NCBI GenBank assembly: GCA_963849065.1
Contig: CAWKFM010000001.1
Coordinates: 620,001-684,000, forward strand
Direction of reading: 5' to 3'
DNA length: 64,000 nt
DNA from: TOLSYN sp963849065
Lineage (GTDB): Bacteria > Acidobacteriota > Terriglobia > Terriglobales > Acidobacteriaceae
A program made the translations under genes and the position numbers. A model generated the notes under the pieces. That model saw nothing but the letters and a program-made list of their open reading frames with translations. It did not search any database and had not been told where the DNA came from. Of the stretch, positions 1-11,148 are shown piece after piece. The number at the start of each line of letters is the position of its first letter. Position 1 is the stretch's first letter.

Positions 1-2
1 TG

Positions 3-515
3 GCCGACAATCTCTTCCACGGAGACGTGCTGGAGGAGAAAGTCCTCGCCGTCCTTCTGCTCGAGCCCTGCGTGAACGATCTCACTGCAACCCATTTCAA
101 ACTCTTCGATCAGTGGCTGGACCGGGTAAGCACCTGGGCCGATCACGATGCCCTGGTGCAATACCTCATCGGTCCCATGATTGTTGCCGACCCGCGCAGG
201 TTGCGGCGCCTGCCCATCTGGTCGCGCTCGCGCAACCGCTGGCGCCGGCGCGCCGCGGCCGTGGCGCTGCTGTGCGGCACCAACCAGGGATTGTTCTGGG
301 AGCAAGTGCAGGAGATCACGCTAACCCTGGTGGAAGACCGCGACGACATGGTAAGCAAGGGAGTCGCATGGCTGTTACGGGAGACGGCGCGCTACGACGG
401 AGCAGGCACTCTTCCGCTGCTGCTGTCGATTCGCGAACGCGCTCCGCGGCCATTATTGCGCACCGCCTGCGAGCGGCTCTCAACCGAGCAGCGCAGGCGC
501 GTTCTGGCGCGCTGA
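3..515 (+). CDS. DNA alkylation repair protein, C-terminal part (cut by window start)
   Basis: The reading frame is open from the first bases of the window, so only the C-terminal ~170 residues are present and the true start lies upstream. The fragment is made of helical HEAT-like pairs. It carries the family-type segments FDQWLDRVSTWADHD, an Arg-rich WRRRAAAVAL helix, and DDMVSKGVAWLLRE followed by a short basic tail. These resemble the AlkD/DNA alkylation repair enzyme family, whose members bind alkylated DNA with stacked ALK helical repeats and excise 3-methyl or 7-methyl purines. The identification comes from sequence recognition of this tail only. The catalytic Asp/Trp region cannot be confirmed beyond the W and D residues seen here. 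It converges on the zinc-ribbon gene at 539. Confidence 0.75.
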   Translation, partial: ADNLFHGDVLEEKVLAVLLLEPCVNDLTATHFKLFDQWLDRVSTWADHDALVQYLIGPMIVADPRRLRRLPIWSRSRNRWRRRAAAVALLCGTNQGLFWEQVQEITLTLVEDRDDMVSKGVAWLLRETARYDGAGTLPLLLSIRERAPRPLLRTACERLSTEQRRRVLAR

Positions 516-538
516 CCCTCCACGTTCCATGCGGTGAT

Positions 539-1531
539 TTATGGTTCTGAGCACCCGCGGAGTTCGAGTTGTTCGAGATCGAGCTTCGCCTGCGCATTTC
601 CTTTGGCGGCAGCGGCGTTCAATAATATCCGCGCCTGATCGCAGCTCTGAGCCACGCCGTCGCCTTCCTGATACATCTTTGCGAGTTCGACGGTTGCCTG
701 TGGATTGCCCGCGCGAACCGCTTTCCATAGCCATGCCGCTCGAAGCCGCGGATCGCTGGCATGAGCGGCTTGATACATTTCGGCGGCGCCAGGCGCAGGT
801 GGGGCGACGACGACCGCAGACGGGCCGCCGGAGCTTCTTTCATCGGGGCGGCCGGAGGCAGACGGTTCCTTGACAGGAGCGCTGGTGTTGTCAGACGCAA
901 CAGCGGGTGGCACCACCGGTTGCTCCTCGTGCTGACTCACCGGCTCGGCTCCTTGGTGCAAATAGACCAGAGCATGATCGCGAATGGAGCGCCACTCTGC
1001 GCTCGCCAGAATCACCACTGCGACCAACACGGCGACCGCAATGTCGCGCAAGAAATGCGATGCGGTTTCACTCTCCCCGTCATCTTCCTGTGCCTCTGCA
1101 TCCTTTGCAGGCGCGGGAATCGGGGACTTAATTGTTGCAACAGGTATTGGCGCCTCTACTCTTCTTTTGTCACCGGCTACCTCGTTCCGCGAATCCGGCG
1201 GCGGGCTTGCTCGGGCTTCGGAGGCCGGGTTGACGGAGGTGCGGCCGCGGGCTGCGTCGCGGGCTGGGTCGCCGGCGGGGTCGGTGAGATTCCACGGCAT
1301 AAAAATGCCGCGGCTTTCGAGATCGATCTCCTTCCAGCGCGCGATCTCGGTGCGCCGCTTGCGTTCTGCCTCTTCTTTTGCTCGCGCGTCGGTCTCAGTC
1401 TCTCCTTCGCTCGGGACAGGGGCACGTTCCGGAGCTTCCGCGCCGCTTCGGTGCAGTTTGGCCCCGCATTGTCCGCAAAAGAAGCTGGTCGCGGGATTTT
1501 CCCTTCCGCAAGTTGTACATCTCAGAACCAT
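539..1531 (-). CDS. Zinc-ribbon membrane protein with C-terminal Sel1-like repeats
   Basis: 330 residues. The N-terminus holds a zinc ribbon with two CxxC knuckles (CTTCGRENP then CGQCGAKL, about residues 5-25). A long Pro/Ala/Glu-rich, probably disordered, linker follows, then one hydrophobic segment (AVAVLVAVVILASAEW, about 165-180). A second linker leads to a C-terminal block with Sel1-type TPR signatures (AAWLWKAVRAGNPQA, LAKMYQEGDGV, ARILLNAAAAKGNAQA). The likely topology is a cytoplasmic zinc ribbon and a periplasmic repeat domain that binds a protein partner. The start is supported by AAGGAG a few bases upstream of the ATG. The pathway is unknown and neither neighbour suggests one. Protein-protein interaction is an inference from the repeat type. 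Confidence 0.7.
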   Translation of the reverse strand: MVLRCTTCGRENPATSFFCGQCGAKLHRSGAEAPERAPVPSEGETETDARAKEEAERKRRTEIARWKEIDLESRGIFMPWNLTDPAGDPARDAARGRTSVNPASEARASPPPDSRNEVAGDKRRVEAPIPVATIKSPIPAPAKDAEAQEDDGESETASHFLRDIAVAVLVAVVILASAEWRSIRDHALVYLHQGAEPVSQHEEQPVVPPAVASDNTSAPVKEPSASGRPDERSSGGPSAVVVAPPAPGAAEMYQAAHASDPRLRAAWLWKAVRAGNPQATVELAKMYQEGDGVAQSCDQARILLNAAAAKGNAQAKLDLEQLELRGCSEP

Positions 1532-1600
1532 CGAAACTCCTTGCGGTTAGATGCTATCACCGTAGTCAGCGAGCAATCGGAACGCTACACCGCTCCTGAG

Positions 1601-2245
1601 CTAGTTGGTTTCTGGGAGCGGTGCGGGCTTGGCGATGCTGGAATCCCTCTGCTTCTGAGTTTTGGCCAGCCAGAGCGCGACGCGCCAGCCCAGAAGGATG
1701 GTGAGGAAAAAAAGATAAAGCTCCGGCTGCTGCTTGTCGCGCTTCACCAGCCAGTAGAAATGGATGGCTCCGGCGGTGGCCGCCAGATAGACGAGGCGAT
1801 GCAGGCGGACCCAGTTCTTGCCCAACGCGCGGATCGACTTCTGCGTCGATGTGAGGGCCAGCGGAAGCATAAGAAGCCAGCAGAGCGTGCCCATGGTGAT
1901 AAAGGGGCGCTTGACTACGTCATGAGCAATGGAGTGCGGGCTGAACATCTGGTCGAGCCACAGGTAGGTGAGCAGGTGCAGGCAGCCGTAGAAGAATGCG
2001 AACAGGCCCACCAGCCTGCGGTACTGGACGAGCCAGAGCATGCCGCTCCAGCGGCGCAGCGGAGTGATGGCCAAGCCTGCAAGCAGCAGGGTGAGCGTGG
2101 TAAGTCCGGTGCGGTGAGTAATGCGCTCCACCGGATTTGCGCCCAGGGTTCCGGCAAATCCGCCATAAATCAGCCATGCCAGCGGCAGCAGGCAGGCGAT
2201 CCATACCATTGGCTTGAGAATGTGGTTTCGCGTGACGGAAGCCAT
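1601..2245 (-). CDS. msrQ: MsrQ, heme-binding membrane subunit of the periplasmic methionine sulfoxide reductase
   Basis: 214 residues from the ATG that gives the N-terminus MASVTRNHILK. A longer frame begins at a TTG at 2386, but its extra 47 residues look like non-coding sequence. It has six hydrophobic segments typical of the ferric-reductase-like MsrQ/YedZ family, with histidines placed as in the family for b-heme ligation (ITHRTG, YGCLHLLTYLW, VRLHRLVYLAA, AIHFYW). MsrQ passes electrons from the quinone pool or flavin to the periplasmic molybdoenzyme MsrP, which repairs oxidised methionines. MsrP is normally the adjacent gene, but no msrP is visible on either side, so the partner must be elsewhere or the protein serves another acceptor. 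No clear Shine-Dalgarno precedes the chosen start. Confidence 0.85.
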   Translation of the reverse strand: MASVTRNHILKPMVWIACLLPLAWLIYGGFAGTLGANPVERITHRTGLTTLTLLLAGLAITPLRRWSGMLWLVQYRRLVGLFAFFYGCLHLLTYLWLDQMFSPHSIAHDVVKRPFITMGTLCWLLMLPLALTSTQKSIRALGKNWVRLHRLVYLAATAGAIHFYWLVKRDKQQPELYLFFLTILLGWRVALWLAKTQKQRDSSIAKPAPLPETN

Positions 2246-2647
2246 TCTATCGATTGGACGCGGCCGGGGAGCGAAGGTTACAGGGATTGTGCGCGAGGCC
2301 AGGGAAGCCCCAGTCTCCGACGCCGGGCTGAAAGCTGCATCTTGAGGTGAGTCAGCTTGATAGCCGTTATTTCCACAGTGCACCAAATTTAGGGAATTGA
2401 CCTGAGACGGAAGCCGTTCTAGTCTCGCATCAACCAGCCGACATCTGAGCGTTATGCGCCCGGTGTGGGAGAGCTCCTAGCCGGCCTCCTCCCCAAATTG
2501 GAATGGAATAAGAAGAACGTCTTTTGTAGCCGTGGTTTAGCCGGAAGTGGGAAGATCGGTGCGATCCCCGCCCGCCGGTTTTGACCTCGGGAAGGCTGAG
2601 TACGCGGTCTCGATTTCGAAATAAGTACAATATGTTGCGGTACTGTC

Positions 2648-2676
2648 TTGACTGATACAACATAAAGAGCTATTGT
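2648..2676 (+). promoter_or_regulatory. Putative sigma70-type promoter of nrdJ
   Basis: TTGACT at 2648-2653 and TATTGT at 2671-2676 are separated by 17 bases, close to the TTGACA/TATAAT consensus with ideal spacing. Transcription would start near 2683, leaving a leader of about 350 bases before nrdJ. The assignment is by consensus match only. The stretch 2387-2647 between msrQ and this promoter holds no gene I can recognise. Confidence 0.5.
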
Positions 2677-2682
2677 TCGCAT

Positions 2683-3036
2683 CCTAGGCGTTTGAACAGG
2701 GTGACGGATCTTCGGGGTCTGTAACCCCGGAGGCGGTTCAGAAGATTGATTGCAGGCCGTTGCGGGTCAAGCCCCTACAGCCGAAAAGGTCTCCGCCATT
2801 GCGAATGGCGGTGTGCCGGATGTTCTCTCTTTTACGTTAGTTCCGGAGCGCTCGCCGCGAAGATGGCCAGTTTGCTTACGGACCCCAAAGACCGCCGGTG
2901 CGGATGGGGGCGAGCCGCTGGCATGTAGCGACCTCATGCTGCGACCTTGCCCTGGGCGAATTCATCCCTCTATTACCGGCATCGCCAGCAAGCCGCTTCG
3001 CGGATGGTAGTGCATCAGTACGAAGGAGTTATTACG
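2683..3036 (+). ncRNA. Long structured 5' leader upstream of nrdJ (candidate cis-regulatory RNA)
   Basis: About 350 bases without a credible gene lie between the putative promoter and nrdJ. Several stems are visible. ATCTTC (2708-2713) pairs with GAAGAT (2741-2746) and encloses a GGGGT/ACCCC hairpin (2714-2718 with 2724-2728, loop CTGTA). A separate hairpin is CGCCATT/AATGGCG (2794-2800 with 2804-2810). GC-rich segments continue to about 2990. I looked for the conserved boxes of the cobalamin riboswitch, the obvious candidate before a B12-dependent enzyme, and did not find them. The region may be an unclassified regulatory RNA or simply a structured UTR. Confidence 0.35.
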
Positions 3037-5979
<2,943 letters not shown>

Positions 5980-6001
5980 CAAAGCAGCGGGTATAGTAAA
6001 A

Positions 6002-6019
6002 CTGCTGCTGCTGCTGCTG
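6002..6019. repeat. (CTG)6 microsatellite
   Basis: Six perfect CTG triplets lie just after the nrdJ stop, between the gene and a GC-rich hairpin. No function is evident. Confidence 0.8.
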
Positions 6020-6040
6020 ACTGAGGCAACAAGAAGCGAA

Positions 6041-6069
6041 CGGGCCCCGCCAACTCCTGACGGGGCCCG
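6041..6069 (+). terminator. GC-rich hairpin after nrdJ
   Basis: A perfect 9-bp stem (CGGGCCCCG / CGGGGCCCG) with an 11-base loop sits between nrdJ and the next gene. There is no T-run, so it may act as a pause or Rho-type terminator or protect the 3' end rather than being a canonical intrinsic terminator. Confidence 0.45.
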
Positions 6070-6116
6070 AGTCGCGTTGAGCACATAGTCATACGATCCA
6101 CCTGGAGAGATTAGGA

Positions 6117-7751
6117 ATGCGGAGACCTGCGATGATGCTGTGCGCCATTTGGCTGGCTGCAATTCCAGCCGTGGCCCAGAACCCGTCGCCTCTACAGCAG
6201 CGCATCCGGCAGATCACCACGCGTCCGGTCTTCAAGCACTCCACGGTCGGAGTGGAGGTCTACGACCTGACCACGCACCAGGTTCTGGTTGCGATGAACG
6301 CGGACAAGCTCTTTACCTCCGGCTCCACTACGAAGGTCGTCACCGAAGGCACGGCGCTGGCGCTGCTCGGCGCGGACTACCGCTTCCACACCCGCGTATT
6401 CTCCACGGGGAGTATCACTCCGGACGGCACGCTGCAGGGAGACCTGGTGCTGGTTGCCAGCGGCGACCCGAATCTGTCCGGACGCGTGGAGGATGACGAC
6501 ACGCTGGACTTCACCTCGTTCGATCACTCCTACGCAGGAGTGTTGCCGGGCAAGTCCGTGACCGGCGACCCCTTGCAGGTGCTCAAGGAACTGGCGATTG
6601 CCGTGTACCGCAGCGGCATCCTGCGGATTCGCGGCCGGGTGCTGGTGGATGCCTCGTTATTTCCCTCGGACCATGTGGAACCCGCAACCCACACCACCGT
6701 GTCGCCGGTGGTGCTCAATGATAACGTCATCGACGTCAGAGCGTATTCCGGTGCCGGAGCGGGCGATCCTGTGTCGATTGAAGTTGCGCCGGACTTGCCC
6801 TATCTGAAGGTGATCAACAAGGTCGTCACCGGCAGTCCAGAGTCGGAGCCGGTGCTGCGCTTCACCTCAGACGCCGCCGAAGAGGATGGCTCCCACACGG
6901 TTGTGCTGGAGGGCACCGTACCGGCAGGCCGACAGAAGGCGCAGGCAGCCTACAAAGTGAAAGACCCCGTGCTCTATGCTACCGAAGGGTTTCGCGAAGC
7001 TCTGCGCTGGGCCCATATCGACTTGGAAGATCCTCCAGCCGAAAGCGCGGATGCGATTCCTCCGGTGGATTTGAAAGAAAGAAACCTGGTAGCCGAGCAT
7101 ATTTCACCTCCGTTCAAAGAAGAGGTGAGGCTCACTCTGAAGGTCAGCCAGAATCTTCACGCAGCCACCACGCCCTATCTGCTCGGCGCCATACTCGGAC
7201 ACAGCTCTTCCGACGCGTTTCAGGCCGGCCTCGGGCTGGAGAAGCAATATCTGACCGATGCCGGACTGGATGCCGAATCGGTCTCTCAACTCGATGGCGA
7301 AGGCGGCGTCGGTTCGGCGTTCTCGCCGGACTTCATGGTGCGCTATCTGGCGTATATGTCGCGCCCGCCGTATGGCCATCTGCTCTTCGATTCGCTGCCG
7401 GTGCTGGGCCGCGACGGCACGCTGGCGGAGATGTTGCCGGATTCACCCGCCGCCGGTCACGTCCACGCCAAGACCGGCTCCTACGTGGTGGCGAACCCGC
7501 TGGACCGTGGAGTGATGCTGCTGGGCAAAGGACTGGTGGGATATGTGGACGCCAAGAACGGACACCGCTTGATCTTTGCTGCCTATGTGAATCTGGTGCC
7601 GCTCCACAACATGGACGAAGTGGCCGGTGTCGGCGAGATGCTCACGGAAATTGCGGGCCTGGTTTATCAGTACGCGCCTTCCCCGGCGCCCGTCGGGCGA
7701 AAAACAGTTAAGCCGGCAGCCCGCACAAAAGGGAAGAGACGTGTTCATTAA
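6117..7751 (+). CDS. dacB: D-alanyl-D-alanine carboxypeptidase/endopeptidase, PBP4 type (peptidase S13)
   Basis: 544 residues with a signal peptide (MRRPAMMLCAIWLAAIPAVAQ). The three penicilloyl-serine motifs of family S13 are all present: SxxK as S70-T-T-K73 in LFTSGSTTKVV, SxN as S344-Q-N346 in LKVSQNLHA, and KTG at 452-454 in HAKTGSYVVANPLDRG. The ~200-residue insertion between the first two motifs is the accessory domain normal for PBP4. The enzyme works in the periplasm, trimming D-Ala or cleaving cross-links in peptidoglycan. A basic C-terminal tail (residues ~525-544) is unlike the E. coli enzyme. GGAGAGATTAGGA upstream of the ATG contains the ribosome binding site. The gene converges with the membrane protein gene that ends at 7796. 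Confidence 0.93.
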   Translation: MRRPAMMLCAIWLAAIPAVAQNPSPLQQRIRQITTRPVFKHSTVGVEVYDLTTHQVLVAMNADKLFTSGSTTKVVTEGTALALLGADYRFHTRVFSTGSITPDGTLQGDLVLVASGDPNLSGRVEDDDTLDFTSFDHSYAGVLPGKSVTGDPLQVLKELAIAVYRSGILRIRGRVLVDASLFPSDHVEPATHTTVSPVVLNDNVIDVRAYSGAGAGDPVSIEVAPDLPYLKVINKVVTGSPESEPVLRFTSDAAEEDGSHTVVLEGTVPAGRQKAQAAYKVKDPVLYATEGFREALRWAHIDLEDPPAESADAIPPVDLKERNLVAEHISPPFKEEVRLTLKVSQNLHAATTPYLLGAILGHSSSDAFQAGLGLEKQYLTDAGLDAESVSQLDGEGGVGSAFSPDFMVRYLAYMSRPPYGHLLFDSLPVLGRDGTLAEMLPDSPAAGHVHAKTGSYVVANPLDRGVMLLGKGLVGYVDAKNGHRLIFAAYVNLVPLHNMDEVAGVGEMLTEIAGLVYQYAPSPAPVGRKTVKPAARTKGKRRVH

Positions 7752-7795
7752 GAACGGCGCAGCATCGATGGTCCTGAACTCGTGTGGTGTCGAAC

Positions 7796-9592
7796 TTATC
7801 GGGCATTCGTCAGTAGCGTTTTGGCCAGATCGTTCGAAGCGATCGAATTGCTGTAAGGCGTGAGCGTCGAGCCGCTGCTGCGGTCCACGTACCAGACGTG
7901 GCGGGTGGCATAGTAACGCAGCAGTTCCTGGTTTGCCGCGGGCCCCATGTCGCGCGCCCAAACAACCTTGGAGTTGTCGATGTCGGCGCGGTTATAGACC
8001 CATTCCACGCTTGGCACGTCGCGCCGGCTGTAGTGGACAATGACCAGGTGCTGACCGGGCATGCGGCTCAACTGGGCCTCAAGGCGCGCGCGGTCGATCT
8101 CCTTGGGCACGGACGTGCGGTCGCTGATGCGATAGTTTTCGAACGCATACGGATTCCAGAGCCGGTCGCTGATGGGCACCAGCATCCAGAGGAAGACGGC
8201 GAAGACAATCGCCCGGCTGAACCATACCGGGTTGAACCATTTCCGATTGGGCGCTGGGATGCTGCGAAGCCAACGAAGCGCCTGCAACAGAATTAGCAGC
8301 ACGGCGCCCGCAGCCGGAGCAGCGTAGTGTCCGTGCGCCGGCCAGATCTGCAAGGTGAGTCCCAGCATCATCAGGACGAAGGCGAAGAAGACGATCCGCA
8401 TCTCCGGGCTTCGCGCGGCCAGGATGAGACCGGGGATGAAGAGCAGCAAAAGCGGCCACACCAGAAAAACGTAGTAGCAGAAAAACTTCGTCCCCATCAG
8501 ATCCTGCAGTCCCCAAGTGGTGCGCGAGCGGAGCAGGTCGGGGTACTCATGAAACATGTAGAAGGTCCGCATTTGCGGATTGTGATAGTGGGGAATGGGG
8601 TAGGGTTTCTCGAACAGGAACGGCTTGGTGATGTGGTAGGTGGCCTGGTTGAGGGTGTAGGGCATCTGCAGCGGATTGCCGGTGCCGCGCCAATTGTAAT
8701 AGAGCATCCATACCGCGGCCACGCCCAGCAGGAGCAGGGCCGGCAGCACGATCCGCGCCAGAAGTTGGCGGCGCGGCAGCCCAGAGCGAAACACCAGCCA
8801 GGCCACCGCGAAGAGCAACGGCAGGGCGAACAGAAATCCTTCGAGGGGACGGCTGTTGGCCAGAATCACCAGGCCGAAGACAAAGACCAGACCCTGTTGC
8901 CAGCTGAGCTGGCGGCGCAACCGCGCCAGCGAGCCCAGCAGCAATGCACCGCCGATGGCGGCAACCGCCCCGCCCCAATACGAGTTGATCCAGTAGGAAA
9001 AGATGCCGTAACGCACAACCGCAAAAAGCCCGCCGAGCAATGCCCACTCCGGCGGCATCCATGCCTGCAGCATCCAGCAGAACAGGGCGCACATCGCGGC
9101 CACGCTCAGAAGCACACCGATCCAGGGCTCCCCCGTCAGCTTCTGGCCCAGCGCCAGCAGCAGGCTCTGCGCCGGGGGATACATGGACTGATACGTCGGC
9201 TGCATGTTGACGTTAAAGGTCTCGAAGTGGATCCACATGGGATGCGGCGGATTGGTGAGACGCCCGGCGGCAAAGGTGTCGGCTCCCAGCAGGTAGCTGT
9301 ACTCATCCAGAAAAACCGGTACGGGTATGGGGATCAGGGGCAGCAGCAACGTACGGATCGCAATCACCGCGCCGCCGATACTCCAGACGCAGGCGGTGCG
9401 ATGCTGGCTGACCCGGCGGAAACTTTCCTCGGCGCGAACCATCCAGCGCGGGCGGAAGATCGTCAGCAGCGCGGTGAATACCAGAACCAGCGCCCAGAAG
9501 GCCATCTCCCAGCCTCCCGCCCAGGCGAGCGTAGCGTCCTGGCCGGGGATCAGCAGGTAGTGCAGCAGACCTAGAATCTCGTCATGGCGCAT
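7796..9592 (-). CDS. Polytopic membrane protein, probable GT-C-type glycosyltransferase
   Basis: 598 residues with about ten to twelve hydrophobic segments. The first extracytoplasmic loop carries an acidic pair in PVFLDEYSYLLGAD, the position where GT-C glycosyltransferases (PMT/ArnT/dolichyl-P-mannose-dependent families) have their catalytic Asp/Glu. Further segments include WIHFETFNVNMQPTYQSMYPPAQSLLLALG, given here only as two adjoining loop motifs, and a soluble C-terminal ~110 residues. Known members transfer sugars from polyprenyl-phosphate carriers to protein or lipid on the outer face of the inner membrane. The donor and acceptor are unknown here. The gene stands alone and is divergent from the RraA-like gene. 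Family assignment rests on topology and the DE motif, so it could also be an uncharacterised membrane protein of the same fold. Confidence 0.6.
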   Translation of the reverse strand: MRHDEILGLLHYLLIPGQDATLAWAGGWEMAFWALVLVFTALLTIFRPRWMVRAEESFRRVSQHRTACVWSIGGAVIAIRTLLLPLIPIPVPVFLDEYSYLLGADTFAAGRLTNPPHPMWIHFETFNVNMQPTYQSMYPPAQSLLLALGQKLTGEPWIGVLLSVAAMCALFCWMLQAWMPPEWALLGGLFAVVRYGIFSYWINSYWGGAVAAIGGALLLGSLARLRRQLSWQQGLVFVFGLVILANSRPLEGFLFALPLLFAVAWLVFRSGLPRRQLLARIVLPALLLLGVAAVWMLYYNWRGTGNPLQMPYTLNQATYHITKPFLFEKPYPIPHYHNPQMRTFYMFHEYPDLLRSRTTWGLQDLMGTKFFCYYVFLVWPLLLLFIPGLILAARSPEMRIVFFAFVLMMLGLTLQIWPAHGHYAAPAAGAVLLILLQALRWLRSIPAPNRKWFNPVWFSRAIVFAVFLWMLVPISDRLWNPYAFENYRISDRTSVPKEIDRARLEAQLSRMPGQHLVIVHYSRRDVPSVEWVYNRADIDNSKVVWARDMGPAANQELLRYYATRHVWYVDRSSGSTLTPYSNSIASNDLAKTLLTNAR

Positions 9593-9789
9593 AGGGTAAA
9601 AATGATTCTATCGGAGAGCGCAGAGTGTGAGCGATACTGAGCGATGCACTCTAGGCTTAAGCCTTCTGAACTTCGGCGTTGCTGCGCTGCGCAGGCTGTA
9701 ACGGTACGCGGCTCTTGTCGAACCGCTCCAGAGCGGTGTAATTTCATAAGCTTAAAGCAGAATCAGAATTCCAGTGATAAGGGCTTGCG

Positions 9790-10413
9790 ATGATTGATTA
9801 CGCCGCGTTCCAGGCAATCTCTCCCACCACATTTGCCGACGCTCTCAGCCGCGACCGTGTCATGAACATCGGTATCCGGCCGCTGTGGGAAGGCATGCCG
9901 CGGATTGCCGGACCGGCCTATCCGGTGCGCTGCCCTGCCGGCGACCACCTGATGCTCCACGCGGCAATCTACCGCGCGCTTCCTGGCTCCGTCATCGTCG
10001 TGGAATCCGGTGATGTGGATTACGCGCTGGCCGGAGGCAACGTATGTGCCGTCGCCCAAAAGCGGGGTGTCGCAGCCTTTGTAGTGGACGGTGTGATCCG
10101 CGATCTGGCCGAAACGCGAGCCAGACGATTCCCGGTATTCGCGCGAGGCGTTATCCCCATGCCCGGAGGCAAGGAAAAGATCGGGGTGCTCGACGAACCG
10201 GTCTGCTGCGGTGGCGTTGAGGTCTCCCCCGGCGACATCGTGGTGGCAGACGAGGAGGGCATCGTAGTTGTGCCCAAGCTGAGGTCAGCCGAGATCCTGA
10301 AGGCAGCGCAGGCGCGCGCCAAAAAAGATGCAGGGCAGACCCTGGAAGAATGGGAAGCGGCGCATCGGACTCGGATCGAAGAGATCCTGCGGAAAAAGGG
10401 CTTTGTCGGCTAA
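9790..10413 (+). CDS. RraA-like fold protein (HMG/CHA aldolase-type or RNase E regulator-like)
   Basis: 207 residues. It has the RraA-fold hallmarks: TFADALSRDRVMN near the N-terminus, the phosphate/metal-loop region GDHLMLHAAIYRALPGSVIVVESGD, a Gly-rich GGNVCAVAQKRGVAAFVVDGVIRD containing the DGxxRD signature, and the C-terminal DEEGIVVVP strand. DGxxRD provides the substrate-binding Arg and metal-ligand Asp in 4-hydroxy-4-methyl-2-oxoglutarate/oxaloacetate aldolases of this fold, so an aldolase or decarboxylase is more likely than a true RNase E inhibitor. Its isolated position gives no pathway clue. It converges with the DUF2461 gene, 20 bases away. Confidence 0.8.
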   Translation: MIDYAAFQAISPTTFADALSRDRVMNIGIRPLWEGMPRIAGPAYPVRCPAGDHLMLHAAIYRALPGSVIVVESGDVDYALAGGNVCAVAQKRGVAAFVVDGVIRDLAETRARRFPVFARGVIPMPGGKEKIGVLDEPVCCGGVEVSPGDIVVADEEGIVVVPKLRSAEILKAAQARAKKDAGQTLEEWEAAHRTRIEEILRKKGFVG

Positions 10414-10433
10414 GCAGTTGGCTCGTCGGGACG

Positions 10434-11105
10434 TTAGAATTTCAATCCCAGCGCCCTGGTTGTGAACTCGACAAGTGGCGCCAAGGTGCGGCACGCCACT
10501 GTGAATTGCCTCAACTGTTGCGGACTGCAAACCTGCGCTTCGGTCAGCGCCGCCGACGCCACAAAATCCTTCCGCTTCAAATCTTCAATAAACGGGTGGT
10601 CCGGGGCGAATCCCTTCGGAGGCCGGGTCAGGCTCTCGCCTTCAAGTTCCAGTTTGCGGGCCACCTTCTTCCACTGCTCCGGCTGGCCGACCATCGCCGT
10701 CCGGATCTTGGTGAGTGCTCGACTGTCCGGATGCCACACTCCCGCCGCTGCGAAGCAGCCCTCCGGCTCCATATGCAGATAAAAAACCGGCGCGTGGATA
10801 TCCTTGCCGCCTTCGTGAGAGAAGTGAATTCCGATATGTGTCTTGTAGGGAATCTTGTCCGAGCAAAACCGCGTGTCGCGGAAGATGCGAAATAGCGAAC
10901 CGCGAGTCGGCCTGGCGTCGGCAACGAAATGCGGGCTGAGCTTGGCCAGGTGCGGGGCAAAGCCACGGATAAACGTCAGTGCCGGCTCGACCACGATCTG
11001 CTGGTACCTGCTCTTGTTTTTAGCGAACCATTCGCGATTGTTGTGGCGCTTCAGTTGGCGGAGAAAGTCGAACAGCTCGGGTTGGAAGATGGCAGTATCG
11101 GGCAT
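10434..11105 (-). CDS. DUF2461 (TIGR02453) family protein
   Basis: 223 residues from the ATG giving MPDTAIFQPELFDFLRQL. A longer frame upstream overlaps the histidine kinase gene and is not credible. Family features are the N-terminal helix LRQLKRHNNREWFAKNKSRY, the GSLFRIFRDTRFCSDKIPYKTHIG block, and the FYLHMEPEGCFAAAGVWHP strand pair. The function of this widespread family is unknown. The gene lies 43 bases downstream of the hybrid kinase on the same strand, so it may be cotranscribed with the FIST/kinase pair, though no functional link is established. Confidence 0.85.
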   Translation of the reverse strand: MPDTAIFQPELFDFLRQLKRHNNREWFAKNKSRYQQIVVEPALTFIRGFAPHLAKLSPHFVADARPTRGSLFRIFRDTRFCSDKIPYKTHIGIHFSHEGGKDIHAPVFYLHMEPEGCFAAAGVWHPDSRALTKIRTAMVGQPEQWKKVARKLELEGESLTRPPKGFAPDHPFIEDLKRKDFVASAALTEAQVCSPQQLRQFTVACRTLAPLVEFTTRALGLKF

Positions 11106-11148
11106 CGCGGTCTCGGTCTTCCAGCTTCTCCTGGCTATCCTGCGGTCT

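Noticed and set aside
761..2350. 529-codon open frame on the plus strand
   Set aside because: It spans the antisense of the zinc-ribbon and msrQ genes. The translation is low-complexity and matches no fold, while both minus-strand genes have clear domains.
2683..3036. Cobalamin riboswitch before nrdJ
   Set aside because: The B12-box and other conserved core sequences were not found, so only an unclassified structured leader is reported.
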